A DNA stretch of 64,000 bases from Micropterix aruncella (GCA_944548615.1 OX155957.1:870275-934274); one strand, 5' to 3'. Positions 37,082-48,575 are shown, counted from the stretch's first letter. The notes: a model not told the origin generated them from the sequence alone. Made by a program: numbers and translations.

Positions 37082-38749
37082 TATATTGAACAAAATAAAT
37101 CAAATGAAAAATTATCAGACGAAGATGTTAAAACTTTAATTCCTGATCCTATCAGAACTCCAAATTTTTATCTATTACCTAAAATTCACAAGCCTAATAA
37201 TCCTGGACGACCAATAGTCGCAAGCTTTAACTCTCCGACAGAAAGAATTTCGGCTTTTGTAGATTATTTTTTACAACCTTTTGTGAAAAATCTAAATTCT
37301 CATATCAAAGACAGCTATCATTTTATTGATATTTTAAAGAATACTGTAATTCCAAAGTCAGACGACCTATTATTTGTTACTATTGACGCCATATCCCTGT
37401 ATACCAATATTCCTCATAATTTAGGATTGGAAGCCATTTCTTATTTTCTTGATGAGAGACCTCATCCTCAAATACCTTCTACGGATTTTCTTTGCAAATT
37501 AGCCGAGTTTGTCTTAACGTGTAATGCTTTCTCCTTTGAAGATGAATTTTATCTTCAAATTAAAGGGACTGCTATGGGCACGCGAATGGCACCGTCGTAT
37601 GCCAACCTTTTCATGGGATTATTCGAGCAAAATTTTCTTCAAACGCAAAATTTAAAACCCATATTATGGTATAGATTTATTGACGACATAGTAATGATTT
37701 GGCCACACGGACAAACTACTCTAACAACCTTTCTTGACGACCTAAATAATTTTGGCCCTTTGAATTTCACTCATACCATTTCTAAATCACAAATTACTTT
37801 CTTAGATGTTGATTTAACAATTTCCGAAGGTAAAATTAAAACCGCGATTCATATAAAACCTACAAATAAAGAACAGTATTTACACTTTGATAGCTGTCAT
37901 CCATTTCACACCAAGAGATCCATTCCCTATTCAATGTCCATTCGCGGACACCGTTTAGTTAACAACAAAGAAAATTTAGATAAATATCTCAATAATCTAA
38001 AGCAATCTCTTCTTGAAAGAAAATACCCTGCTCCTCTATTGGATAAACATATTCTAAACTCTGAAGTAAAATATATACCAAAACCTAAAATTACTTCAAA
38101 TAAAAATAATAATAATAATAAAATCTTTCTTAGCACCACTTATTTTCCTGGTGCTGAGAAACTGCGAGATATATTATCTGATTTATTCCCCATCATTTCT
38201 AATGATGCATCCACTAAGGATCTCTTAGATTCACCGCCAATTTTATCTTTCCGCAGACCACCTAATATTAGATCAATATTAAACAAAACAAAAAATAATC
38301 AAAATTTCTCTATTGGTAATAATACTTATGGTCTTCAACCTTGTGGTCGTCCACGTTGTAAAACTTGTCCTCTGTTAGATCTAAGTCCTTTTTTTACCAG
38401 TCCAAATACTACTAATAGTTACAGGGTTCCCTTTCATTGCAGTTGTATTTCAAAAAATATAGTATATCAACTTCTGTGCAGGACTTGTGATGCCTTTTAT
38501 ATCGGTGAAACAACAACACCACTTAATATTAGACTAAATAATCATAGGGCTAGTGTAGGAAATGAAAGCCAACTCCCAATATCTTTGCATGCCAGGGCAC
38601 ATAATTTATCTTTTGATCAATGTTTTAAAGTTAAAATAATAAAATGCCTTGGTGATAATGCACAAGAAAGGGACGTCAAATCTTGGGAATTGGCTTATAT
38701 TTATATTTTAGGCGCTTGCAAAGGTTCCGGTCTCAATAGGCAAAATTAA
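37082..38749 (+). CDS. Penelope-like element: reverse transcriptase plus GIY-YIG endonuclease (5'-truncated)
   Basis: The frame is open from the A-rich stretch; no proper start, so the N-terminal part is missing. Order: FYLLPKIHKPNNPGRPIVAS, catalytic motif A LLFVTIDAISLYTNIPH, motif B IKGTAMGTRMAPSYANLFMG, motif C LWYRFIDDIVMIW, then after a linker the endonuclease domain with a C-x2-C near LLCRTC, YIGET, LNIRLNNHR and a late SWELAYI glutamate. Reverse transcriptase fused to GIY-YIG endonuclease defines Penelope-like elements, which use target-primed reverse transcription. All catalytic residues I can judge are present. The N-terminal type of segment is found separately at 39317-39688. It lies in the spacer between P450 genes C and D. 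Confidence 0.92.
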   Translation, partial: YIEQNKSNEKLSDEDVKTLIPDPIRTPNFYLLPKIHKPNNPGRPIVASFNSPTERISAFVDYFLQPFVKNLNSHIKDSYHFIDILKNTVIPKSDDLLFVTIDAISLYTNIPHNLGLEAISYFLDERPHPQIPSTDFLCKLAEFVLTCNAFSFEDEFYLQIKGTAMGTRMAPSYANLFMGLFEQNFLQTQNLKPILWYRFIDDIVMIWPHGQTTLTTFLDDLNNFGPLNFTHTISKSQITFLDVDLTISEGKIKTAIHIKPTNKEQYLHFDSCHPFHTKRSIPYSMSIRGHRLVNNKENLDKYLNNLKQSLLERKYPAPLLDKHILNSEVKYIPKPKITSNKNNNNNKIFLSTTYFPGAEKLRDILSDLFPIISNDASTKDLLDSPPILSFRRPPNIRSILNKTKNNQNFSIGNNTYGLQPCGRPRCKTCPLLDLSPFFTSPNTTNSYRVPFHCSCISKNIVYQLLCRTCDAFYIGETTTPLNIRLNNHRASVGNESQLPISLHARAHNLSFDQCFKVKIIKCLGDNAQERDVKSWELAYIYILGACKGSGLNRQN

Positions 38750-38940
38750 TAAGGTTTATCATATTATCATAATCATCAAATGCTTTTTATTTTAATTTTT
38801 ATCATTCATTTTAAAATAACGTTTTGCACGGTTGGTTTCGGTACCTTAACTAAATCGTGTAAAATATTATTAATCCATTTCTTTTTGTTCGATTCCTTGA
38901 ATTTAAATTTTCAACGAATTGTTCGATTTCAGAAATGTCA

Positions 38941-38977
38941 CATATCTTGACGACGGCTGAGCCGAAATATTGATATA
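38941..38977 (+). ncRNA. Hammerhead-like motif in the Penelope-like 3' region (degenerate)
   Basis: About 190 nt after the stop, ATATC-TTGACGA-CGGC-TGA-GCC-GAAA-TATT-GATAT resembles a minimal hammerhead ribozyme: helix I ATATC/GATAT, core C/UUGANGA, helix II GGC/GCC, then GAAA. The first core base is T instead of C and helix III would be minimal, so activity is doubtful. Penelope-like elements are known to carry hammerheads in their terminal repeats. Confidence 0.3.
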
Positions 38978-39042
38978 CATTTTATAACAATCATTAATAT
39001 TTAAGAAACACTAATCGCCTATTATTTTCCAGCATTCATTCT

Positions 39043-39224
39043 CGTCTCGCATTGTTGTGTACCGCTGTGAAAGACTGCCATTTTGATCGGGTTCTAGTGC
39101 CACAGCAGGAAGCACCAGCAAACACTGAGTGAGGAGAAGAAGAAGGCGTGGAGTCACTCCTGGTCACCACAGACCAGATAAGTGCCCTTTCATTATTTTA
39201 TCATTTCATTTATTTAGTGATTAA
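39043..39224 (+). repeat. Penelope-like terminal repeat, 3' copy
   Basis: Direct copy of 35321-35502. It is followed directly by sequence leading to an N-terminal Penelope-like reading frame at 39317, so it may also be the 5' repeat of a second, truncated element in tandem. Confidence 0.8.
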
Positions 39225-39316
39225 CATAATTTCAATTTGAAAAATAATAATTTACACATTTACAATCAAATATTAAAATATTACCTAATTTTAATTATGT
39301 TGCAATCACATCCATT

Positions 39317-39688
39317 ATGTACACTCATTGGTTAAACCAAATAAATTACCATTCACTTAAGACAGCTAAATTCACGGGACACGTTGAATTTCTTTCTAAA
39401 TGTTTAGAAAACAACATTTGCCCTAAAGGGTTATTACCAAAATTTCCTTTCGCAGCAATTAGTACAGAAATTCAATATGATTTCACCGCAATACGTTTAA
39501 GGTATTCAATGGAAATTACGTCTGTTTTGCGAAATGAATATCAAATTTTAGTTGATAAACATTTAAACTCACTGTGTTTTTATGTTAACATGATAACAAC
39601 ACATTCTCCTTTCTTATTTCAAGAAGCTCATAAAATAGTTAACAATTCTGTAACAGATTTACGAAATATTAGATTAAAACACGATTAA
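39317..39688 (+). pseudogene. Probable Penelope-like N-terminal region, truncated
   Basis: A 123-codon frame includes FTGHVEFLSKCLENNICPKG and LPKFPF, similar to the N-terminal helical region (a FLxxCxxNxIxPxGL pattern) I associate with Penelope-like proteins. It stops before any reverse transcriptase motif and then passes into gene D upstream sequence. Assignment relies on that pattern and on its position after the terminal repeat. Confidence 0.55.
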
Positions 39689-39822
39689 AACAGCCTGACA
39701 TGTGATTTTAGGCAATTTCTCGAAAATTACTAACCTGCTTGGCAGATTCTGTCAAACTGATTACAACTATAGAAACAGTTTTCGACAAAACGACCCACAT
39801 CTAATAAAAACATATTTAAAAA

Positions 39823-39956
39823 AGTTTGAGAAACCGTGCCATAGATGATCAACACCGCACGTAGCAATTAAGTTTTGTCTCAGTGTTGCTCGGCATGATG
39901 TAGCCCAGCAGTTAGCGTAAGATTCTTGACGACACCGTTTGTATATCTACAAAATA
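39823..39956 (+). promoter_or_regulatory. Promoter and 5' UTR of gene D
   Basis: TCAGT at 39880-39884 is an arthropod-type initiator candidate, about 75 nt before the ATG. GATCAACACCGCAC, AGTGTTGCT, GTTAG-GTAAGATTC-CGACGAC and CTACAAAATAATGG recur upstream of gene E, and in part upstream of gene A. Conservation between copies suggests a functional core, though recent duplication alone could explain it. Confidence 0.5.
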
Positions 39957-40329
39957 ATGGCTTTGGATATTCTTATGTTGGGTGTTGTACTTCTGCTTGT
40001 AGTCTGGTACTATCTCAGAGAATCATTCAGAGATTTTGAAAAAGCAAACATACCACACGTTCCCCCAGTGATTCCGTTTGGTAATATTATGAAGAGTTTG
40101 TTCCGGAGACAACACGCCGTGAAGGACATCGATGATGTGTACAATATATTTCCTGGCGCCAGGTTAGTAATTAGTTGACACTAACTTCTTATTTAGTTCT
40201 ATGTTACTACAAGGTTTATTCCGTGCCTACATATCAATATATGTAATAGTTTTGGTATTCGTTTGTCGTTTGTACTTTTTTGAGCTGAAAATCTTTTTTT
40301 TTTTTACTTTCTAAGATTACACTCAGGGC

Positions 40330-40660
40330 CGGCATTCGGGGCTACAGCCCCGGGACTTCTATAAAAGAGCCCCCCCCCCCCCACAATAGAGACTTCGCAA
40401 AAAAAATATCTAAAAATCCGACGAGTAAACTAGTAAACACTAGTAAACAACTTTTCCTTTGATATATTTTTCGCTGTTTTACCTTTACCTTGTAGTGCTT
40501 TGTGCAAACATGATTATATTGTTCTTAAATATTGAAAAAAAACAATTCATTTATATTTGTTAACTCCAATCAGAAACAATGGAATGGTAAAATTTGTTTC
40601 AACCGTTATCTTTCTTCCTCAATAAGGGGCCCTCCACTTAGGGCAAAAAGGGGGCTTCCA
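40330..40660. mobile_element. Possible hAT-type MITE in gene D intron 1
   Basis: Begins CAGGGCCGGCATTCGGGGC, a start common in hAT-type MITEs, followed by a C-run at 40369-40382. It ends near GGGGCCCTCCACTTAGGGC. A clean inverted right end was not found, so boundaries are tentative. Confidence 0.35.
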
Positions 40661-40667
40661 CTCTTTA

Positions 40668-40880
40668 CATTACATTACATTACATTTTCGTCGTATCCAA
40701 TTGACGGCTAAAGACCGCTCTTTGACGTGTCAAAATAATTGGGTTAGGTAGTAAGTTTCGTTACTATTACATTACATTACATTACATTTACGTCGTGTCC
40801 AATTGGTGGCTAAAAACCGCTCTTGGACGTGTCAAAATATTTCTGTTTTAAGTAGTAAGTGTCATTACTACTTTAATCTT
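40668..40880 (-). repeat. Tandem (ATTAC)n-headed retroelement tails
   Basis: Two units of about 100 bp start with (ATTAC)n and continue with GTCCAATTG, GCTAAAGACCGCTCTTTGACGTGTCAAAATA and AGTAGTAAG. They are inverted copies of 5930-6030. They look like two 3' tails of one retroelement family inserted next to each other. Confidence 0.6.
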
Positions 40881-40984
40881 TACGTTACATACTGCAGAAT
40901 CTATGTCCGACAGAAAGAAGGTACAAATATTATTCCTATTCTAGGCGAGCAAGACTTAAAGCTAATTCACTAACAAACAACATA

Positions 40985-43900
40985 AATATGCCTCTCCTTA
41001 AGACAATAGCTGGAGTGTTCTGTTATTACCAATTATGCGTATTTTTTTATTTATTAGATGTTATTTCATCAAATTGTATTTATTATAAACAAAAGTATGT
41101 TTTTATTTATATTAGAATGTATTATATATATGTAAATTTATTCACTGATGTTATTATTTCTATCTATCTATCTATCTATCTATCTATTATTTTCTTAATA
41201 ATAAATATTATTATGAAACATTTTTATTTATTAAGAATAACATTTAAAAATATATATTTACACCTAGAGAACATTAATTACCAGGCGGTCGTCAACATGT
41301 CAATAAATTCCTTAATAGAGTATAATAATATCAACATCTGTAAGCGTAAATTACTAATGCCTCTTTTGTTAGTTAACCCAACTCATACATTTACTTCACC
41401 AGCAGAAAAATACGTATATTATGAGTAGTTTATTAGAAGACATTACGGATACTACATTTGTCTCTACTGTAAGGTTAAGCTCGCCGTTTGAGTGCAGGAA
41501 CACTTTTGATAAGAATTATTTACTAAAAATGATAGCTATGAATATAAGAAGTATCCGAAAAAATTTTGGTGAACTCTGTATTTTATTACATGATCTCTCA
41601 TTAAGTCTAGATATAATCATTTTATCCGAGTGTTGGTTACAAAATAATGAACAGATACCGAATATCCCTGGGTACGAATGTTTCAAAACAGTAAATAATA
41701 AAAATAAATCTGATGGTATTGTTGTGTACGCCAAGAGTGAGGTTAATGCAACTGCACATGAATTGAACATCGAAGAAGCAACAGGCTTATGCATACAATT
41801 TAGCAATTTCAACATCTTTGCCCTTTACAGATCGCCATCCAGGCAAAATACTACTGGCTTTTTGAACTCGCTATACACTACTATACATGATTACATAGCT
41901 TCCAATATTCATATGCAAAACTACATCTTGGCAGGTGATATTAACATATCAACTATGGGACACAAACACTCTCAATCAGATGATTATGAAACGATTTTAT
42001 CAGAGCTAGGATTTTTGTCAACTATAAATATTGCAACGAGAGAGACAGACCAGGTTAAAACATGTTTGGACCACATTTACGTTCGTTCAACGTATAAACC
42101 GACCTCAGCCGTTATAAATACGTCAATAACCGACCACTACTGTACATTATTGGGACTGGAAGGTAGACGTCAGGAAAAACAGCGACAAAACTCAGAAGTG
42201 AAAATCATAGACTATCCTAAATTATTATTAGACTTGAATTCTGAAACTTGGACGAGCATATATAAAACAGTAGATGCAAACAATGCACTTGACAATTTTG
42301 TTCATATATTTAGAGAACACATAAACAATAACACCTACGTTAAACAGGTTAAGAGAAAATACAAACGACTTAAACCATGGATAACAGACGGACTTATAAA
42401 TTGTATCAGGAGACGCGACAAACTTCACCAACAGACACGCAGATTTCCACAGAACGAAGTACTACACACATATTACAAGAAATACAGAAAAATATGCACC
42501 GACATCTTAAGAAGGTCAAAAGAGACATATTATCGACAGAAAATAGAACAAAACAATTACAACCCTAAAACGGTATGGTCAGTAGTGAAAGAACTTAGCA
42601 ACGTAGAGCAAAACAGGACATCGATTGGCGAAATAAATTTGAATGGCTTAAAGTACACTGACAAAACTGACATAGCGAATACGGTTAACAGTTACTTTGT
42701 GAACGTGGGAAAGAGACTAGCGATGAAGTTTAAATTAGATAAATTCACTGCACCGGATGCAATGGGATCTAACGCAACGCTAAAGACAGCACAAAAATTT
42801 CGACTCTCGAAACTAACAGAGTTAGACGTATTGACACTAATCAAGGAACTGAAGACTGACACGGCAAGTGGTCCCGATCATATAAGTGCAAAAATGTTGA
42901 AAATTGCAGCTAAGGAAATCGCACCACCACTTGTGCATATCTTCAATTGCAGTATCGAACATGGTTTATTCCCAAATCACCTTAAGGAAGCCAATGTGTT
43001 GCCGCTCTTCAAAGGGGGTAATAAAACGGAATTGACAAACTACAGACCAATATCTCTACTTAACTCACTTAGCAAAATTATAGAACGACACGTAAAGAAA
43101 CAACTGACTGACTACCTGGAAACCAATTCACTACTATCGGCAGGACAATACGGCTTTAGGTCAAACATGGGCACCCAAGACGCTATATTAAAAGTGACAA
43201 AATTTATTTCAAAAAATGTTGACAGGAACCGAAAATGCCTTGGAGTGTTCCTTGATTTGGCCAAAGCTTTTGACACAGTACATCACATAAAACTATTAGA
43301 CAAACTACGGCAGATTGGTATACGAGACATAGAACTGGACTGGTTCCGAAGTTATATTACAGGACGAACACAACGAGTGAAACTAAATGACACAATAATA
43401 AGTAACTGGATGAATATTGACTACGGCGTTCCTCAAGGGAGTACATTAGGACCAATATTGTTTTTGATTTACATAGATGACCTTTGTAGGCAGGAAATAC
43501 CAGGTGTTATTGCATCTTTTGCCGATGACACAGTGCTTTTGTTTGAGAGTAACACCTGGGAGTCTGTATTTGTAAAGGCAAAGAAAGGACTCAATCAGAC
43601 ACATGACTGGCTAAATGAACATCTACTGACGCTTAACATAGAAAAAACGAAATACATGACCTTTAGCATAGATGGGCGGAATCAACCGGGACTAGAAAAA
43701 CATTTACTATTACACAACTGTGAAGGGACAAACTGCATGTGCCAACCGCTGGAACGCACGTCATGTATAAAATACTTAGGTATCCTGATAGACGGCTTCC
43801 TGAGATGGCACAAGCAAGTTGACCAGACTGCGACACGACTTAGAAAACTAATTTACATATTTAAAAATATTAGAAATATACTTAGCCCATCTATGCTTAA

Positions 43901-44945
43901 AACGACTTACTATGCACTAGCGCAATCAATAATTACATACGGACAGATAGGATGGGGTGGAGCGGCTAAATCAATCCTTGACCCGGCAATAAAGGCCCAG
44001 AAAGCCCTCATTAGGGTTATTAATAGAAGACCGCTCCGTTTCCCATCCGACCAGTTATTCATAGACTTCAACGTAATGGACATTCGACAGTTGTACATAA
44101 GAGCGGTCTTGATGTACTTCCAGAGGAATGACAGGACTGCGACTATTAAACTTCGGGACCACGGACATGACACTAGAAATCGATACAGACAACCGGAGTT
44201 AAAAATGAACACGACGTACGGACAAAGACATTATACATTTCTAGCTCCAAAGCTTTACAATATACTGACAATGGACGTTCAAACGACCGACGTACCTTAC
44301 GCTACGTTTAGAAGAGTGGTGGCAACTTGGCTTTTAAATAAATCTAGGGAAGACTGTGAAAAATTATTAAGGTCTCAGGTGTGATCGTGATATATATTTA
44401 TTTATATTTTATTAACTTTATTTTATATACCTACTATCATATTATATGTATGAATTTATATATAATATTAGTATATATATGTTATATAATATATATTAAT
44501 AATATTAGTATATATATGTTATATGGTATATATAATATATATTATAATAATATATATCTATATATGGTATATATCATATTTATATGTGTTTATATCTAAT
44601 ATATAAAAAATAATTATTATTCCATATAACTTAGTAGATTGTCATAAAATTTAATTTAGTTTATAACTTTATTGATGTTTTTAAATTTAACTTTAAATTT
44701 TAAATTGTACTTAAGTATTAGATAAGATTTGCCCTCTCGTCTCAAAAGAATTCATCGATGTTAGTACCACCTCAACACAGGTTCAGACCTAGTGAGGTGG
44801 TAAACCGTTATGTCAAAAGATGAATTTCCTTTCTAAGCTAGGTATAATATATACACTTATTATAAACTGTTTTTTTGTTAGGATAAGGATTTTCTTTGTA
44901 ATTTGTATCTTAAATTACGGAAATAAATAAATAAATAAATAAACA
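40985..44945 (+). mobile_element. CR1/Jockey-type LINE with intact ORF2, gene D intron 1
   Basis: The coding region 41421-44384 is followed by an AT-rich 3' UTR and the terminal (AAATA)n at about 44921-44945. The 5' boundary is uncertain: a 146-codon frame at 40988-41428 overlaps the start, but has no gag or CCHC pattern and includes a (TCTA)n run, so it may be just 5' UTR. Same orientation as gene D. Confidence 0.8.
41421..44384 (+). CDS. LINE ORF2: endonuclease-reverse transcriptase, 987 aa, intact
   Basis: The N-terminal apurinic-type endonuclease (about residues 35-245) has MNIRSIRKNF, ILSECWLQ (catalytic E), LAGDINIS (D and N), CLDHIYV and a late TDH. The reverse transcriptase (about 470-760) has [47 protein letters not shown] (motif A), YGVPQGSTLGPILFLIYIDD (motif B) and ASFADDTVLLF (motif C). 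The C-terminal part continues to SREDCEKLLRSQV. The reading frame has no stop or frameshift, unlike the other LINEs here, so the insertion is probably young. The enzyme would nick target DNA and prime cDNA synthesis there. Codon use is AT-biased like the host. Confidence 0.93.
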   Translation: MSSLLEDITDTTFVSTVRLSSPFECRNTFDKNYLLKMIAMNIRSIRKNFGELCILLHDLSLSLDIIILSECWLQNNEQIPNIPGYECFKTVNNKNKSDGIVVYAKSEVNATAHELNIEEATGLCIQFSNFNIFALYRSPSRQNTTGFLNSLYTTIHDYIASNIHMQNYILAGDINISTMGHKHSQSDDYETILSELGFLSTINIATRETDQVKTCLDHIYVRSTYKPTSAVINTSITDHYCTLLGLEGRRQEKQRQNSEVKIIDYPKLLLDLNSETWTSIYKTVDANNALDNFVHIFREHINNNTYVKQVKRKYKRLKPWITDGLINCIRRRDKLHQQTRRFPQNEVLHTYYKKYRKICTDILRRSKETYYRQKIEQNNYNPKTVWSVVKELSNVEQNRTSIGEINLNGLKYTDKTDIANTVNSYFVNVGKRLAMKFKLDKFTAPDAMGSNATLKTAQKFRLSKLTELDVLTLIKELKTDTASGPDHISAKMLKIAAKEIAPPLVHIFNCSIEHGLFPNHLKEANVLPLFKGGNKTELTNYRPISLLNSLSKIIERHVKKQLTDYLETNSLLSAGQYGFRSNMGTQDAILKVTKFISKNVDRNRKCLGVFLDLAKAFDTVHHIKLLDKLRQIGIRDIELDWFRSYITGRTQRVKLNDTIISNWMNIDYGVPQGSTLGPILFLIYIDDLCRQEIPGVIASFADDTVLLFESNTWESVFVKAKKGLNQTHDWLNEHLLTLNIEKTKYMTFSIDGRNQPGLEKHLLLHNCEGTNCMCQPLERTSCIKYLGILIDGFLRWHKQVDQTATRLRKLIYIFKNIRNILSPSMLKTTYYALAQSIITYGQIGWGGAAKSILDPAIKAQKALIRVINRRPLRFPSDQLFIDFNVMDIRQLYIRAVLMYFQRNDRTATIKLRDHGHDTRNRYRQPELKMNTTYGQRHYTFLAPKLYNILTMDVQTTDVPYATFRRVVATWLLNKSREDCEKLLRSQV

Positions 44946-47900
44946 TACATATATTATTTTTTTTAAATTTACAGTATCTAAGAAACTTTGGAACCTACTA
45001 AAAGTTATTCGTCGTAGAATCGTATTTCAAAACAAATTAAAGAATAGTCAATGGCTACCTACTAAACACACAATAATTAAAATAGTCAGTTAAAAAGTTG
45101 AATAATCAAAGCAGAAGCCTAACAATTGAAATAGTCAATAAATCAAATATATACGTACTAAAAACTGTACATAGTAACATCCAAAGTAGTAAGTAATTTG
45201 TTAAATAATCAAACTAAAGCTAAATCTTAAATTTAAATACTAGAAGTACATATATAATTATCCTTCAAATTGGTACAATATTTGCAAAGTCATGGCCCTC
45301 GAATTCGGTCAGATTATAGAAAGGGTGGCCTATCAGCATCTCCTTAATGTTTTTTTTAAATTGTTTGTCCTCCAGTTGTTTGATAGTGGTAGGGAGTAAA
45401 TTGTAGAATTTAATGCTAAGGTATAAGTAGCTCTTCTGTACTTTTGCCAGTCTTGTTCGGGGTACGCATAAAAGGGAATTACCGCGTGTATGGTAAGAGT
45501 GAATGTCCGCTCTAGTTGCGGTTTCTGTTAGGTGCTGTCTGGCATACATTAAGCACTGGTATATGAACGCCGAATACATGGTCATTATCTTTGCCTTACT
45601 GAAGTATGCTCTGCATGAGGTCCTGGGCGTTAGCTGATAGATGCTGCGCAGTGCTCTTTTTTGCAATAGGAAGATTCTTTTACTGTTTGCGGCATTTCCC
45701 CAAAATAGTAGTCCATAAGTCATTAATGAGCCGAAATACGCAAAATACACTGATTTGGCTGCCGCGAAGCCACAAAGACTTCTGATTGTTTTTATTGAGT
45801 ATATAGAACTACATAACTTACTAGCTAATTCATCAATATGGGTATTCCATTTCTATTTGCTGTCAATTCTTAAACCTAAAAAAATTATATCTTCTGTGAT
45901 GTCAATTTTGAAATAGTCATATAATTCATTTTTGATTTTGTAATATTTAGACGTAATTCATTAGCATTAAACCAAATTAAGAGTTGTTCAATTGTATATC
46001 TAATTCTACTTACTAATGATTTCTTATCCTTGTCAAAGAAGATAAGGGATGTGTCATCTGCAAACAGTGTAATGTCATCATTCTCGAATGACACACATCC
46101 CGGCAAGTCATTGGTGTACACTAAAAATAAAAATGGACCTAATATGGAGCCTTGAGGTACACCCTTTGATACATGAATCGGTTTGCTTCTTGTTCCATTT
46201 ACCTCTGTCGTTTGATACCTATTTTGTAGGTATGATTGAATTAAATTTAGCCCTTTGCCTCTAATTCCATAGTGTTCTAATTTATTCAGGAGAATATTGT
46301 GATTGACGCAATCAAATGCTTTTGATAAGTCACAAAATAGACTAATTACTATTTTTGAATCGTCCAACCCATTTAATAACTTATGGAGTAGCTTCGATGC
46401 AGCATTAACAGTCGATAGTCCTGCCCGAAAACCAAACTGTTTACTGTTAATAACGTCATGAGTGTCGAAAAATTTTGTGAGGCGGTTTAATATTATTTTT
46501 TCAAAAATTTTGCTGAAAGCTGGTAATATGGATATCGGTCTATAGTTATCTATGTTTTCACGACACCCTTTTTTGAACACAGGTGTTATTTTAGCCATTT
46601 TTAATTTATCCGGAAAGGAGCCTTCTGCTATACATGAATTGAAGAGAGCGCAAAGATAATCTGCAAGTGCAGGCATTGATGACTTTAGTAACCGGCTGGA
46701 CACATACCACATGTCAGTTGACGACTTGGGCTTAAGTGATTGGGCTACTTTAATAATCTCCTCCCTAGTCACCGAAGTCAAGAGACAACACTCAGCGGTT
46801 TTGGGTCGGAATTTTTCCAAAATTTTAATGGCTGAAGTCGGACCCGTTGAGTGATTAGACGATGTGCTACCGCCGATAGCCTCAAAATAATTGTTAAACA
46901 ATTCAGCAACTGTATTGGGATTGTCGTAATGGTAATTATTTACATTCAAAGAGACGCTGGAGGCCACCGACATCTGTTGCGAGGTCTCTGACCTAATCAC
47001 ATCCCAAGAAGCCTTAATTTTATTTGTAGATGTTTTAATAACTCCCTCTAAATACATTTGTTTGGCCATCCAAACCACATTTTTGTATATCTTCTTGTAT
47101 TTTTTAACATAATTTTTTAATTTGGCATCATTACTGTTTAATAAGTTTCCGTGGAGGATTAGCATTCGTTGTTTTGATATCTTTATACCCTTTGTTGCCC
47201 AGTCATTAAAATTCTTTTTTGTCTTTTGTGTTACCTGCTTTACGGGCATTATATGGTTTAGTGAAGTTATATATTTGTTGAGAAACCTATCAAAAGAAGC
47301 ATTAGGGTCAGTAATAATATTACAATGTAGGGGTGTGTTCATTAAGGCTTTTTGGAGATGCTCCAGATTAGAAGTCGTAATTATTCTCTTAGCTATGCTC
47401 GTAGATGCAGTCGCTTTACATTTAAGGGACCAATTTAATTGTTGTCCGCCATGGTCTGAAATACTGCACGTTATCTCATTGGCAGTGAAGTCACTAATAT
47501 TTGTAAAAATGTTATCAATACACGTGCTAGAGACTTTATTTATTCTAGTCGGAAAATTTACGGCTTTTTTCATATTAAAGGACAAAAATAGATCAATTAG
47601 TGCTTCACTACCAGATGAGTTTATCGAGAAATCTTCATTAAAATCCCCACAAATTATGAGAGATTTATTTTCTTTGGTAAGCTTCTCTATTACTATATCC
47701 AGTACATTTATAAATTGATTAAAATCAGATAGAGGTGGCCTATAGAAACAAACAACATTTGTAGAGAATTTAGATATGGAAACGCAACTTATTTCGATAT
47801 TTTTTTCGACAGAGAAGGTGCAAATGTCATGCCTAGCTTTAAAATCTCTGTTACTTTTTACGAAGATAGCTGAGCCACCTCTAATCGCAGTGGATCTATT

Positions 47901-48240
47901 AAAATAAGAAGCTAATGTATAACCTGGTATAATTATAGTATTTTGCTGGCCTTCTTTTATCCAGGTTTCACTAGCACAAAATACATCAACGTTATGTTCT
48001 TCTAAGGTTAATCCAATATCAAGAGTCTTATTTTCTAATCCCTGCATATTTTGATGAATCAAACTTAACAGCAGTTCGTCATTTCGGGTAGAACAGGATT
48101 TGCTGGTCACGTTGGTAGATTGTTCGCGTATCGGCTTCCTCCGTTTTTTGAAGACCTTGTTGGGTGATCCTGGGTAATGGTGAGAATGCTCTCTTTTACC
48201 TTTGAGCAAAATTTCTTTTTCCCGTTTACGTTTAATGTTT
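44946..48240 (-). mobile_element. CR1/Jockey-type LINE, nearly full length, inactive, gene D intron 1
   Basis: Runs on the minus strand from the ORF start at 48209 to a 3' UTR ending close to 44946, tail to tail with the plus-strand LINE. Its 3' region matches 5286-5735, and a further 3'-end fragment lies directly upstream at 48285-48575. Confidence 0.85.
45265..48209 (-). pseudogene. LINE endonuclease-reverse transcriptase with frameshift and nonsense
   Basis: 48209-45885 encodes a basic N-terminus, the endonuclease (LIHQNMQGLENK, FCASETWIKEG, LIICGDFNEDFS, SDHGGQQL) and the reverse transcriptase (KMAKITPVFKKGCRENIDN, NYRPISILPAFSKIFEK, DLSKAFDCVNHNILL, KGVPQGSILGPFLFLVYTND, LFADDTSLIFF). 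Near 45905 the frame shifts and a TAG follows near 45860. The remaining C-terminus (YFAYFGSLMTYGLLFWG, LLQKRALRSIYQ) is at 45750-45265. Catalytic motifs are intact, so few mutations separate it from an active copy. Confidence 0.9.
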
Positions 48241-48284
48241 ACGTTTTATTCTTTACTGCACATACATAGGTAGTCAAGAATTAA

Positions 48285-48575
48285 CTACTAGATTGTCAAA
48301 CTATAAATATAAATAATCAAAACAGAAGCCTAATATTTGAAGTAGTTAGTAATTCGAAAAGATACGTAGTAAAATTATTCATCGTAATATTCAAATTGTC
48401 AGTAAAATGTTAAATAATAAAATTTAATCTACGTTATGCATTTTAAATTATAAGTACAGATATAAGACCATATAAAATAATCAGACAATAAGGCTCTACT
48501 TTTTTAAGTAATTTAAATGGTCACAATATTCGAAAAATCATGGCCCTCAAATTCGGCCAGATTATAGCTTACATT
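48285..48575 (-). mobile_element. 3'-end fragment of the same LINE family
   Basis: TGGCCCTCAAATTCGGCCAGATTATAGC at 48541-48568 corresponds to 45292-45319 in the neighbouring element, and the UTR words AGAAGCCTAATATTTGAA match about 45110-45130. It lies immediately upstream of the full LINE in the same orientation. Confidence 0.7.

Noticed and set aside
40988..41428. Possible ORF1 of the intact LINE, overlapping the ORF2 start
   Set aside because: Very hydrophobic, AT-driven, crosses a (TCTA)n run, and has no CCHC, coiled-coil or RRM pattern.
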